A stretch of 64,000 nucleotides of DNA from Desulfovibrio sp. DV (GTDB lineage: Bacteria; Desulfobacterota; Desulfovibrionia; Desulfovibrionales; Desulfovibrionaceae): NCBI RefSeq assembly GCF_001936595.1, contig NZ_MLBG01000004.1, forward strand, positions 1 to 64,000. Direction: 5' to 3'. The translations under genes and the position numbers were made by a program. The first letter of the stretch is position 1, and every line of letters begins with the position of its first letter. This document shows, piece after piece, positions 41,311 to 49,477 of the stretch. The notes under the pieces were generated by a model, which saw nothing but the letters and a program-made list of their open reading frames with translations, was not told the DNA's origin and ran no database searches.

Positions 41311-42018
41311 TCAAACAGACAGAAACGGCATGGCCATGAAGTAGATTCCAAGAAGCGCAATCATTGCCCCGGCGGTTTTTCGGAACCAAGTTCCCCCGTG
41401 GCGCATGGCCCCATTTTCCAGCCAACGTTGGACCAGGGCCGTTGAACTGCCGGCCACCACGATGGGAAGACAGTGCCCAACTGCGAACAGCACAATGAGT
41501 ACCACGCCGGTGAGGATCTTTTCCTGAATGGTGATGATGGCCAGGATGGGCGCGATAAAACCGAAGGTGCACGAACCGGACAGAACGCCGTAGGCCAAGC
41601 CGAGGAGAAACGCTCCGCCAACGCCCTTGACCTTGAGCTTGCTCATCATGCCGCCGGAGACCGAGCACTTGGCCACCCCCATCATGTCCAGGGACACCCA
41701 AATCAGCACGGCACCGACCAGGATAGTCCAATATGGGCCGATATCCCCAAGCATCCGCCCAAGGAGCGTACAGAGAATCCCGATGGTTGCTATGGTCAGA
41801 AACAGGCCGGAGGTAAAGGCGACGGCATAGCGCGCCGCCTCCCGGCCATGGATGATTCTGCCTTGCCCGGCGACATAGCCAACGATCAAGGGGATGGAAG
41901 CCAAGTGGCAGGGGCTGAAAAGAACACTTACCAGACCCCAGAGGAAACAGCCGAGCGCCGCAACGATGAGGCTGCCGGTCATCCAGGTATTGATGGTCAA
42001 AAACAGGTGGTCCAGCAC
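41311..42018 (-). CDS. CcdA-like thiol-disulfide membrane protein
   Basis: 235-residue membrane protein of the CcdA/DsbD-gamma family that moves electrons from cytoplasmic thioredoxin to the periplasm. Six predicted helices. The paired redox Cys lie in SVLFSPCHLASIPLIVGY and VLSGSCTFGFIAPI, the usual positions in helices 1 and 4. The gene follows the periplasmic thioredoxin by 12 bp, its probable electron acceptor. Confidence 0.9.
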   Translation of the reverse strand: MLDHLFLTINTWMTGSLIVAALGCFLWGLVSVLFSPCHLASIPLIVGYVAGQGRIIHGREAARYAVAFTSGLFLTIATIGILCTLLGRMLGDIGPYWTILVGAVLIWVSLDMMGVAKCSVSGGMMSKLKVKGVGGAFLLGLAYGVLSGSCTFGFIAPILAIITIQEKILTGVVLIVLFAVGHCLPIVVAGSSTALVQRWLENGAMRHGGTWFRKTAGAMIALLGIYFMAMPFLSV

Positions 42019-42030
42019 GTGATGCTCTCC

Positions 42031-42399
42031 TTACTGGGCCAGCAATTTGTCCAACTTTTCGCTGATCGCAGCCTTGTCCAGAAAGCCTTCGTGGCGATAC
42101 GTTTCTTTTCCATTCTTATCGTAAAAAATTTGCGTCGGAATAAGCTTCAGCCCAAATTTAGCGCCCTGTTCTCTGTTCTCCCAGACATCGATAAAAAGGA
42201 CCGCCGCTTTCCCTTGGTATTCTTTTTCCAATTCTTCCAGGATGGGAGCCATCATTTTGCACGGGATACAGGCTTTTGCTCCGATATCCACCATGGTTAC
42301 CATGCCCTTGGCCGGAACCTCAGGGACGGGCGCGGCAGCGAAGCAAACCCCAGCGCTCAGCACGATGGCGAGAGCAAAAAACAGAGTAATATGTTTCAT
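42031..42399 (-). CDS. Periplasmic thioredoxin-like protein
   Basis: 122 residues. Start at 42399 has a GAGAGGA site and yields a signal peptide (KHITLFFALAIVLSAGVCFA). The mature domain is thioredoxin-like with active site CIPC in GAKACIPCKMMAPILEEL, and the cis-Pro in GLKLIPTQIFYD. The CcdA-like protein encoded next should keep it reduced. An inverted repeat upstream (42540-42558) may regulate the pair. Confidence 0.92.
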   Translation of the reverse strand: MKHITLFFALAIVLSAGVCFAAAPVPEVPAKGMVTMVDIGAKACIPCKMMAPILEELEKEYQGKAAVLFIDVWENREQGAKFGLKLIPTQIFYDKNGKETYRHEGFLDKAAISEKLDKLLAQ

Positions 42400-42801
42400 A
42401 GAGTTCCTCTCTTGAAAGTAGTTTGTATGAGAAGCAGGAAGTGTGCCATAATTTTGCCGTGAATTTTCAGTGTCTTGTTGAATTTTCCTCCTTTGACGTG
42501 TAGCATATGAAAAATTAATATACACACGAAACAGTCTGTGTGTCTAAGCAATAGACACATTATATGGCTATATCATACTTGCATGCTATAGATCTATATT
42601 TATCACAACACTTGAATTTGGTCGTGCATGGTGCTTTTCTGCCGTACCTACGCGGCTACCCGACCGAATATTGAAATGTGTGCGCATCCGCGTGTTCCCG
42701 GGGACAAGGCTGCTCCAGGGCGTCAGCCGCAGGCGGCAAGAGGGCCAAACCAACCAAGAAGAGATGGTCCTCTCCATTTGTGGGTTTCGAAGACCTGCCG
42801 C
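42400..42801. other. Intergenic region upstream of the thioredoxin-ccdA pair
   Basis: No gene in about 400 bp. 42470-42600 is AT-rich and holds the promoter and inverted repeat of the thioredoxin gene. 42640-42790 is GC-rich with no convincing protein and may be a degraded gene. Confidence 0.4.
42540..42558 (-). promoter_or_regulatory. Inverted repeat upstream of the thioredoxin-ccdA operon
   Basis: Perfect 6-bp arms GTGTCT / AGACAC with a 7-bp spacer, in an AT-rich stretch 140 bp before the thioredoxin start. A candidate operator for an unknown regulator. Confidence 0.4.
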
Positions 42802-43032
42802 TTACTGCAGCCAGGAAAGAACGTCCCCTTTGGATGGCACTTTGCCCACCACTTTGACCTCGCCATCAATGACGACTGCAGGCGTAGAAAATACGCCAAA
42901 GCTGGCGATCTGCTGAAAATCCGCAATCTTTTCCACCGTGGCGGCAACTCCGGATTCCTTGACAGCCTCCAAGACGATTTTTTCTGCTTCTTTGCATTTG
43001 GCGCATCCGGGACCAAGAACCTTGATTTCCAT
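42802..43032 (-). CDS. Mini-thioredoxin (redox-active disulfide protein)
   Basis: 76 residues: MEIKVLGPGCAKCKEAEKIV with CAKC active site and cis-Pro in VFSTPAVVIDGEV. These short thioredoxin_3 proteins are often encoded beside DUF318/ArsP permeases and ArsR regulators. It lies 37 bp after the permease and probably belongs to the same operon, in line with a thiol role in metalloid handling. Confidence 0.92.
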   Translation of the reverse strand: MEIKVLGPGCAKCKEAEKIVLEAVKESGVAATVEKIADFQQIASFGVFSTPAVVIDGEVKVVGKVPSKGDVLSWLQ

Positions 43033-43069
43033 GGCTTTCCTCCAATGACTGATTTCGCGTTACAAATTG

Positions 43070-44158
43070 TTAGTAGAGATAATTGAAAAGGTATCCCACA
43101 AAAGCAATTCCCAACCCAACAACTCCAGCAAAAACCATGATAAGTCGTGGCTTGAGTACTTTCCTCAAGATGATCATTTCAGGCAATGACAAAGCAATCA
43201 CTGCCATCATGAACGCCAGAACGGTGCCGAGCGCAGCACCTTTCCCCAGGAGCGCCTCAACGACCGGGACGATGCCCGCCGCGTTCGAATACATGGGTAT
43301 GCCGATCAGGACGGCCGCCGGTACGGACCACCAAGCGTCCTTGCCCATGATGGAGGCCATGAAGCCTTCAGGCACGTAGCCATGGATGCCTGCGCCCACG
43401 GCAATACCGATCACAACGTAAATCCAGACCTTGCCGACGATATCCTTGACGGCATGAAAGCCTGCTTCAATCCGATCCGTCCAGGTCTGTTCATCGGGGG
43501 GCAAGACAGATGGGTCGGTGCGGATTTTCATGACCCAATCCTCGACGTAGGGCTCCAGATTGAGCTTGCCGAGCACCCAGCCCGCAACGATAGCAATGGC
43601 CAAACCGGTGCCGAGATAAAGGGCGGCCACCTTCCAGCCGAGCAGGCCGTAAAGCAGCACCAAGGCGATCTCATTGACCATGGGAGCCGATATCAGAAAG
43701 GAAAAGGTCACGCCCATGGGGACGCCTGCCGTAACGAAGCCAATAAAGAGCGGAACTGCCGAGCAGGAGCAAAAGGGGGTGACGATGCCGAGCAAGGCGG
43801 CCAGCACGTTGCCAGCCGATTCGCGTTTTCCGGCCAGCACGCGGCGAGTACGCTCCGGCGTGAAAAAGGTGCGGATGACGCCCACGCCAAAGACCACCAG
43901 GGTCAGCAACATGAGCACCTTGGGCGTGTCATAGAGCAGGAATTCGACGGAGTCGCCAAGAGGACTTCCCTGGGCGATCCCCAGGACATCATAGGTCAGC
44001 AGACGGGAAAACCCGGGCAGCATTCCGTACACCACCCACCAGACGACCAGGGCCGGCGCAAGCAGCAAAAGATAGCCGACAAGCTTTCCGTTGTGCGGGT
44101 GTGCGCTTTCGGCCACGGCTTCCTTGGTACAGCAGCTCATTTTTCCAAGTGGTTCCAT
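43070..44158 (-). CDS. ArsP/DUF318-family permease
   Basis: 362-residue membrane protein with about 9-10 helices. The conserved VTPFCSCSAVPLFIGFVTAGVPMG and YSNAAGIVPVVEALLGKG are hallmarks of the DUF318 permease family, whose ArsP members export trivalent organoarsenicals. Start at 44158 follows GAGGAG; the N-terminus MSCCTK offers a Cys pair. Flanked by ArsR, a DGC protein and a thioredoxin, so metalloid efflux is the likely role, though the substrate is not provable here. Confidence 0.88.
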   Translation of the reverse strand: MEPLGKMSCCTKEAVAESAHPHNGKLVGYLLLLAPALVVWWVVYGMLPGFSRLLTYDVLGIAQGSPLGDSVEFLLYDTPKVLMLLTLVVFGVGVIRTFFTPERTRRVLAGKRESAGNVLAALLGIVTPFCSCSAVPLFIGFVTAGVPMGVTFSFLISAPMVNEIALVLLYGLLGWKVAALYLGTGLAIAIVAGWVLGKLNLEPYVEDWVMKIRTDPSVLPPDEQTWTDRIEAGFHAVKDIVGKVWIYVVIGIAVGAGIHGYVPEGFMASIMGKDAWWSVPAAVLIGIPMYSNAAGIVPVVEALLGKGAALGTVLAFMMAVIALSLPEMIILRKVLKPRLIMVFAGVVGLGIAFVGYLFNYLY

Positions 44159-44243
44159 ACAAACATCTCCTCAATTGCCGCTTGCGCGGCCGGGACGACG
44201 GAGCAGCCCACCAGACTCGCGCAGGCTTTTCCTGGAAAAGGGG

Positions 44244-44626
44244 TCAGGACAGATTGGCGAAATGCGGGACCGTAGCCATGGCAGCCGTCAGCACACGCTC
44301 CTCGGTCACGGGACTTTCCCCTTTTTTATAACCCAGATCGGCCAACTGCACATGGCCGAAGTCGGTGAATCCGGCCTCTTCCAGCGACTTGCGGGCGCAG
44401 TTGAGGGGACAGCCATCGATGGCCACGATCTTCGACGCTGCTTCCGTGGTCTTGAGGATGCCGCTGACGCGACCGCCGATACCGGCCAGACAGAACATCT
44501 TGGCCACACCGTCCGCTGTGAGTTTCCTGGCAACTTGATCAGCCAAGGCCCCGACGTCGGCTCCGCCGGAGCAGGCGAATACCAGTTTGGGGGCGGCGGA
44601 ACAGCAGGAGCTTTTTTCTCGGACAT
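44244..44626 (-). CDS. DGC-domain zinc-binding protein, start separated by a frameshift at A6
   Basis: The main frame reads SSCCSAAPKLVFACSGGADV, then KMFCLAGIGG and IDGCPLNCARKSLEEAGF, the DGC (Asp-Gly-Cys) putative metal-binding family. The only ATG with a good ribosome site (GGAG, 44626) opens another frame reading MSEKK. A one-base shift at the A6 run (plus strand 44612-44617) joins them as MSEKKSSCCSAAPKL, the expected start. The run AAAAAAG is a known slippery type. Alternatives are real -1 slippage, a sequencing error, or initiation upstream at 44708. It lies between ArsR and the permease. Confidence 0.7.
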
Positions 44627-44689
44627 GGGTTTGTCTCCAGTGTTTTGCCAAGACGACTTCCTGAGAGCGGTAATCTTGACGGTGTTTGT

Positions 44690-44705
44690 ATGTTTTGCCA
44701 AATAG
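44690..44705 (-). promoter_or_regulatory. Putative ArsR operator before the DGC-permease operon
   Basis: ATGTTTTGCCAAATAG matches 14 of 16 positions of the complement of the 45067-45082 site. It sits between the arsR stop and the DGC start, in position to control the downstream genes. Confidence 0.5.
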
Positions 44706-44726
44706 CAAAATATCAACGCAAAAAAA

Positions 44727-45041
44727 TTACCCGGGATTCGACTCTGAAGACTCGTAGGGCGAGTACGAGTAAACCACTTTAACACATGAGAAAAGTTGCA
44801 AAACGCAGGAGGGTGGCAGGCTATAGTAGACCTGCATGCGCCTTTTATCCGAAGCGCTGATCCCTGCTTCGCGAAGCTGGATTAAATGATTGGAAATTAT
44901 GGAGATATCCGCGCCGACCAGCTTCGTCAATTCGCAGACGTTTCGTTGGACGCGCGAAAGTTCGTCAACAATAAGCAGGCGGGTTTCATGGCCTGATGCC
45001 TTGAATGTCTGGATGTGTGACGAAAATTGTAGCGTCGGCAT
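44727..45041 (-). CDS. ArsR/SmtB-like metalloregulator 1
   Basis: 104-residue winged helix: FKASGHETRLLIVDELSRVQRNVCEL, then VGADISIISNHLIQLREAGI as recognition region and QVYYSL as wing. The usual ELCVCDL metal motif is NVCELTKL, with a single Cys. Further Cys are near the C-terminus (SCVLQLFSCVKV), so metal sensing could use those. Two copies of a near-palindrome flank the gene and are its likely operators. Confidence 0.85.
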   Translation of the reverse strand: MPTLQFSSHIQTFKASGHETRLLIVDELSRVQRNVCELTKLVGADISIISNHLIQLREAGISASDKRRMQVYYSLPPSCVLQLFSCVKVVYSYSPYESSESNPG

Positions 45042-45066
45042 CGACTCTCCATTTTTCAGTCATTTT

Positions 45067-45082
45067 CTATTTGGCAAAATAG
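45067..45082. promoter_or_regulatory. Putative operator upstream of arsR 1
   Basis: The 16-bp near-palindrome CTATTTGGCAAAATAG begins 26 bp before the arsR start codon, where binding would block transcription. It recurs with two changes at 44690-44705. Confidence 0.55.
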
Positions 45083-45226
45083 CCAAAAGCCGACCCTTGT
45101 CAAGATTCTTGTCAGAGCGGGAGCGGATTTGGTTGTCATTTAACCCAAAACGCACTCCTGACAACTTTGCTTCAAACAAAAGGCTGCTATCTACCAATTG
45201 GCAACCGGCTGCCCATGTTGTGAGTA

Positions 45227-46636
45227 TTATACCTGTGCAGGCACACCAAAATCAGTATGTTTGAATTTGTCAACACCATGGATATCATCGCAGCAATCGT
45301 GGAACTCTCCAGATTCATCTTCTTGGCCCATGCATTGGAGAAGTCCCATGCTCCATAGGCAGTCGCCACAAGGAACTGTTTCGCCGTAACAGTCATATTC
45401 GAAATCAATACTATTGATGTCTTCACAGGGGAACACATTGCAGCCAGGGCAATGCGGGTATCTCTTCTGCATGACATCAGAGCGAAATGCTTTATAATTC
45501 GAGCTATTCCATATTTCAGTTAGCGAATCATGGGATAAGTCTCCAAATAATTTATGAGCGACTTGCTTCTCTCTCCCATAGAAATAGCAGTTAAAGCTTC
45601 GCCAGAGAAAATGGCACGGAGACACCTTGCCATCCCAGGCAATAAACGCACCGCCCTGTTTGACTCCCAAACAGGCGTGCCCGCTGACTGGCCTTACAGG
45701 CGGCAGAAGAAGCCGAAGGCCAACAGCACCGGCAACGGCCTCTGCCTTGCGGAAGACGGCCTCCACCGGACCAACATCATCGCCATCGGTCAGATTCGCA
45801 ACATGGAGCGAGATATCGGTTTCAAGTGCCTGGGACACCATCCGCTGGACAAAGCTCACCAACCGCAGGTCGTGCGGCGTCTTGTGATACTTCCACAGCA
45901 CATTGAAGTATTGTGTAATATCTATTCCCTCTTGGCGCGCCTGGTCAGACCAAGCCTCGTAAAAATACTTGGCCGAATTTGTATTGATGCCAAAGACAGT
46001 CTGGTCCGCCAATGCAGAACTAAAAGGCAAAACATGGGACACGACAAGCCTGCTTACGCCACGTTTGGCCAGCCACGCAATGATAGATGGAAGTTCAGCA
46101 ATGTTGTCGCGCATGACAACAAACTCCGCGCCGACCTCCAACGTGTTCCCCGGGTGTTCCTTTTTCGCTTGAGCCAAAGCCGTCAGGGCACGTTCAATAT
46201 GTCCCAGACTGCCTCCACCACGGACGGCCTTGAAAAGCTCCGGAGACGTCGAGTCCACGGAAAGAAAGATCCTGTCCAGCCCGGCCGCAATGAGTGAAGA
46301 ACTGCGAGCCGTGTCGAGGAGATGCCCGTTTGTTTGAAAACCTACCCAGCTTCGGGCAGGCATGGAGCGTTTGCCCGTTCGAATGAATTCTTCGAGCAGC
46401 GGATGCAGCAGCGGTTCGCCTATGCCGTTGAGGACCAGGGCTTGAAGGTGCTTCAACTCTGGTGCTAACGCATTGAACGTTTCTGGAAGCATGTCGCCGT
46501 CAATTGACTTGGCAGCCCCGGATTGCTTTACACATATGGCGCAACGAAGATTGCATCTGGACGTCACCTCCACAAAGAGCCGGGAAGGATGATGCCGTTG
46601 CGACAGGTCGTCGTGCGTGTTGTCAACACTTGTCAT
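45227..46636 (-). CDS. Radical SAM/SPASM maturase next to a RiPP-like precursor
   Basis: 469 residues. Start at 46636 follows GAGGCG. The radical SAM [4Fe-4S] motif is CNLRCAICV (Cys28, Cys32, Cys35), followed by LNGIGEPLLHP and SVDSTSPELF. The C-terminal third is Cys-rich (CPGCNVFPCEDINS, DCYGETVPCGDCLW, LLQCMG), as in SPASM enzymes that bind auxiliary clusters. The PCGDCLW ending recalls SPASM enzymes predicted to mature tungsten or other metallo-oxidoreductases. The small gene just upstream encodes a likely substrate peptide. Confidence 0.85.
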   Translation of the reverse strand: MTSVDNTHDDLSQRHHPSRLFVEVTSRCNLRCAICVKQSGAAKSIDGDMLPETFNALAPELKHLQALVLNGIGEPLLHPLLEEFIRTGKRSMPARSWVGFQTNGHLLDTARSSSLIAAGLDRIFLSVDSTSPELFKAVRGGGSLGHIERALTALAQAKKEHPGNTLEVGAEFVVMRDNIAELPSIIAWLAKRGVSRLVVSHVLPFSSALADQTVFGINTNSAKYFYEAWSDQARQEGIDITQYFNVLWKYHKTPHDLRLVSFVQRMVSQALETDISLHVANLTDGDDVGPVEAVFRKAEAVAGAVGLRLLLPPVRPVSGHACLGVKQGGAFIAWDGKVSPCHFLWRSFNCYFYGREKQVAHKLFGDLSHDSLTEIWNSSNYKAFRSDVMQKRYPHCPGCNVFPCEDINSIDFEYDCYGETVPCGDCLWSMGLLQCMGQEDESGEFHDCCDDIHGVDKFKHTDFGVPAQV

Positions 46637-46720
46637 TAAGCGCCTCGCGTGGATAGCACATTCATAAAGTCCCCTGTCTGGCGATTGCAAGTACGGAGAA
46701 CGACAGTGCTTGATCGCCTG

Positions 46721-47047
46721 TTACTTGGCACATCCGGCCGCAGGGTTTTTGCATTTTTTTGGATCACACCCTTGGACTTCGACCCCGTCAACTTCGCACA
46801 CTGCCACATATGGGCTTAAGAATTTGACGCCCTCTTTGTGATTTGGCAAAACGAGCCACACCTCTGTTGTGGTTGATTCTACAACATGAACTGTGACGCC
46901 TTCTTGGACAATTACGCCTTCTTCAGCCAAAACTTGGTTTGGTTTAGTGAGTAACCTATTTTTATACTGTGGGTTGGAAAAAGTTTTTTCTACAATAGAG
47001 TTCCAATTGTCGGTTTTCACCTTGTCCTCCAGTGTAATGGAGTTCAT
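46721..47047 (-). CDS. Nitrile-hydratase-leader (NHLP) RiPP precursor
   Basis: 108 residues. Residues 15-75 follow the nitrile-hydratase-alpha-like leader: WNSIVEKTFSNPQYKNRLLT, KPNQVLAEEGVIV and VTVHVVESTTTEVWLVLP. In NHLP precursors this leader docks modifying enzymes. The C-terminal tail holds all four Cys (84, 94, 99, 106) in CEVDGVEVQGCDPKKCKNPA, a possible modified core. There is no double-glycine cleavage site and no transporter or peptidase nearby. The radical SAM/SPASM gene follows by 84 bp on the same strand. Confidence 0.8.
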   Translation of the reverse strand: MNSITLEDKVKTDNWNSIVEKTFSNPQYKNRLLTKPNQVLAEEGVIVQEGVTVHVVESTTTEVWLVLPNHKEGVKFLSPYVAVCEVDGVEVQGCDPKKCKNPAAGCAK

Positions 47048-47162
47048 TCAACCGACATGGCGGTCAACAACAAGACCCCAGTGAGCGCTTTACCTTCATC
47101 GGAATAACCCTATGAGACAGAATTCGTGGCGTAAACAGTCGAAAGATGCACACGTCAAAATG

Positions 47163-48260
47163 TTACCGCTCGGACGGACAGGCCACATGACAGACGCCGG
47201 TCGGCGTTTCCACCGCATACGGAAAATACTTGCTCCGGAAAAACAGAGCGACATTCACGAGCGCGATCAGTACCGGAACCTCCACAAGGGGACCGATCAC
47301 TGCGGCGAAGGCCTCGCCGGAATTGATGCCGAAAACGGCAATGGCTACGGCAATGGCCAGCTCAAAATTGTTGGATGCGGCGGTAAAGCTGAGCGTAGTC
47401 GCCTGTTCGTAAGTCGCTCCAGCTTTGGCCGAGAGATAAAACGACGCCAGAAACATGAGCAAGAAATAGATGCCCAGGGGAATGGCGATGCGCACAACGT
47501 CGAACGGCAACTGCACGATGTATTCGCCCTTGAGCGAAAACATCACCAGGATGGTAAAGAGCAGAAAAACGAGGGTCAGCGGGCTGATTTTCGGAACGAA
47601 GACGGTTTCATACCAGTGTTCGCCCTTCATTTTGAGTCCGACAAACCGCGTGATCATGCCGGCAAGAAACGGTATGCCAAGATAAATGAAGACGCTTTCG
47701 GCGATCTGTCCCATGGAGATGTCGACCACAACACCCTCAAGGCCGAACACTTTGGGCAGCACCGTGATAAAGAAATAGGCGTAGACGGAAAAGAAAAGTA
47801 CCTGAAAAATGGAGTTGAAAGCCACCAGCCCGGCGCAGTATTCCCGGTCGCCCTGGGCCAGATCGTTCCAGACGATGACCATGGCGATGCAGCGGGCCAG
47901 TCCTATGAGGATGAGGCCGACCATGTATTCGTGATAGCCTGAGAGAAAAGCAATCGCTAGAAAGAACATCAGCACTGGACCGATGATCCAGTTCTGCACC
48001 AGTGAAAGGGCAAGCACTTTTCCGTTGCGAAACACCTGCCCCAACTGCTCGTACTTCACCTTGGCCAGCGGTGGGTACATCATCAAAATGAGACCAAGAG
48101 CTATGGGGATGTTGGTTGTCCCCACCTGAAAGGCATTGATGATGTCTTTCGTTCCAGGATATAAATACCCCACCCCGACACCGACAAACATGGCGGTAAA
48201 AATCCACACCGTCAGGAAGCGATCAAGAAATGACAGTTTTTTTACAACGCTCTCACTCAT
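47163..48260 (-). CDS. acr3: ACR3-family arsenite efflux transporter
   Basis: Exports arsenite (and often antimonite) using the membrane potential. 365 residues with ten predicted helices. The ACR3 signature region [25 protein letters not shown] contains the essential Cys, and [23 protein letters not shown] is the conserved helix 9. The C-terminus ends CHVACPSER with two extra Cys. It follows arsR 2 by 21 bp. Confidence 0.95.
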   Translation of the reverse strand: MSESVVKKLSFLDRFLTVWIFTAMFVGVGVGYLYPGTKDIINAFQVGTTNIPIALGLILMMYPPLAKVKYEQLGQVFRNGKVLALSLVQNWIIGPVLMFFLAIAFLSGYHEYMVGLILIGLARCIAMVIVWNDLAQGDREYCAGLVAFNSIFQVLFFSVYAYFFITVLPKVFGLEGVVVDISMGQIAESVFIYLGIPFLAGMITRFVGLKMKGEHWYETVFVPKISPLTLVFLLFTILVMFSLKGEYIVQLPFDVVRIAIPLGIYFLLMFLASFYLSAKAGATYEQATTLSFTAASNNFELAIAVAIAVFGINSGEAFAAVIGPLVEVPVLIALVNVALFFRSKYFPYAVETPTGVCHVACPSER

Positions 48261-48281
48261 GACGATCCTCCTGGGCCATAC

Positions 48282-48629
48282 TCAGCCGCAGTGCCCGTGC
48301 AATTTCGTTTTGAGGTGCTGCCGCAGGCGGGCCTCATCCCGCCGTGCCGTTTCAGAGTCGCCGAGGTGCTCCTGCAGGACATCCATCACGTTGATGAGGA
48401 CGGCATGATGCGGGATGGACAATTTGTAGTGCATCCACTTGCCGGCGCGCCGACCGCTCACCCACTGCTCTTTTTTCAAGAAACTCAAATGTCTTGAAAC
48501 TTTGGGCTGTGGCACATCGAGTGCTCCCATCAAATCGCAGACGCACAACTCGCCGTGGCGCAACAGGTTGAGCAACCGCAGCCGGGTCGGATCTGCCAGG
48601 GCCTTGAATCCTGCAGCAAGTTCGTTCAT
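48282..48629 (-). CDS. arsR: ArsR arsenical-responsive repressor 2
   Basis: 115 residues with the classic arsenite-sensing ELCVCDL motif (Cys pair about residues 29-31) in the HTH helix, then VPQPKVSRHLSFLKKEQWVSGRRAGKWMHYKL. C-terminal HGHCG adds a further Cys. It represses itself and acr3; the perfect-armed inverted repeat at 48642-48657, 13 bp before the start, is the probable operator. Confidence 0.95.
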   Translation of the reverse strand: MNELAAGFKALADPTRLRLLNLLRHGELCVCDLMGALDVPQPKVSRHLSFLKKEQWVSGRRAGKWMHYKLSIPHHAVLINVMDVLQEHLGDSETARRDEARLRQHLKTKLHGHCG

Positions 48630-48641
48630 GCTTCACCATGT

Positions 48642-48657
48642 ATTCGCTTAGGCGAAT
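48642..48657 (-). promoter_or_regulatory. Operator of arsR-acr3
   Basis: ATTCGC-TTAG-GCGAAT: perfect 6-bp arms around 4 bp, immediately upstream of arsR 2. This is different from the operator pair of arsR 1, so the two regulators should not cross-talk. Confidence 0.6.
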
Positions 48658-48680
48658 TTGTCAAGAGGCGAAATCAGCCC

Positions 48681-49195
48681 GGCCGGGCCACGGTCTTTGG
48701 CGACGCCAACGACCCCGCATCCTCTGTTCGGGAATGCATGGGGTCGGCTCAAGGAAGAGCAGGGCACCCGGTGCGGGCGGTTGCAGGCCTGTGGCAAGGC
48801 CTACATGGATGGGCAGTTCGTGAATAAGTACGGAAAAAGGGCGGGTCTGGACTTCGAGAACATGGTCAAGGCCAAGGACTCCATGACCGGCAAGGCCTAC
48901 CTGCCCTACGGCGGCTATCTGCCCTCGCCCCCGGACAGCACGGGCAAGCCCCTTGATGACCTGGCCGCCGGCTACGCCCTGACCATGATCACCTACAAGG
49001 CCGTGACCCAGACCAAAAAACGCACCTCAGGCGACGACTGGCGCAAGGCCCCGTATCCGGGGAACTTTGTGGAATTCTCGGCAGCCGATGCGGCCCGCTT
49101 GGGCTTCCAGGCCGGCGACGCGGTCAAGATCGTCTCGGCCTCCAAGCCGGCTGCCCCGAAGTTCTCTTCGGGGCAGCTGCTTTTGAGACAGAGAT
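48681..49195 (+). pseudogene. Remnant of a molybdopterin oxidoreductase operon
   Basis: Two fragments in different frames. First, ATVFGDANDPASSVRECM (48690-48740 region) matches the end of the four-cluster ferredoxin subunit (TtrB/PsrB/ArrB-like). Then KAYLPYGGYLPSPPDSTG, LTMITYKAVTQTKKRTS and NFVEFSAADAARLGFQAGDA follow; this is the C-terminal molybdopterin-binding region of the catalytic subunit. The middle of both genes is missing. Location beside ars genes makes arsenate reductase (Arr) possible, but Ttr/Psr/Phs types fit as well. Confidence 0.65.
49151..49176 (+). terminator. Intrinsic terminator
   Basis: Perfect 11-bp stem (CTGCCCCGAAG) with a TTCT loop, followed by CTGCTTTTG. It ends the broken oxidoreductase locus. 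Confidence 0.7.
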
Positions 49196-49477
49196 CTGCA
49201 TGCGTAGGCGGGGTGGAGTCTGTATCGGCGTTGTGTCCAACCGCAGAAGGATGCGAGACTTGGCGCATCAGCGTTTGGTTCTGGCGACTCTCCACCGGGG
49301 ACAGCCACCCGGTTTGACGACAAAGTCCGTGATGCTCCCCTGGCCGTCCAACGCCAGCTGGCAACAATCCTCGATCATGCGGCGTATTTGCAGCCTCGCC
49401 CCCAAAACGCGGGACTTGACCGCAGCCAGGGAGATGCCAGGTGGCTGCGGTACGCTGTTTTCTCTTGTTGGCAGGAC
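49196..49477. other. Gene-free stretch after the oxidoreductase remnant
   Basis: I see no supported gene or clear regulatory element in these 280 bp. Confidence 0.4.

Noticed and set aside
45227-46636. Radical SAM gene as a plain MoaA or anaerobic sulfatase maturase
   Set aside because: No sulfatase or moa neighbour; the Cys-rich PCGDCLW ending and the adjacent NHLP precursor fit a RiPP or metallo-cofactor maturase better.
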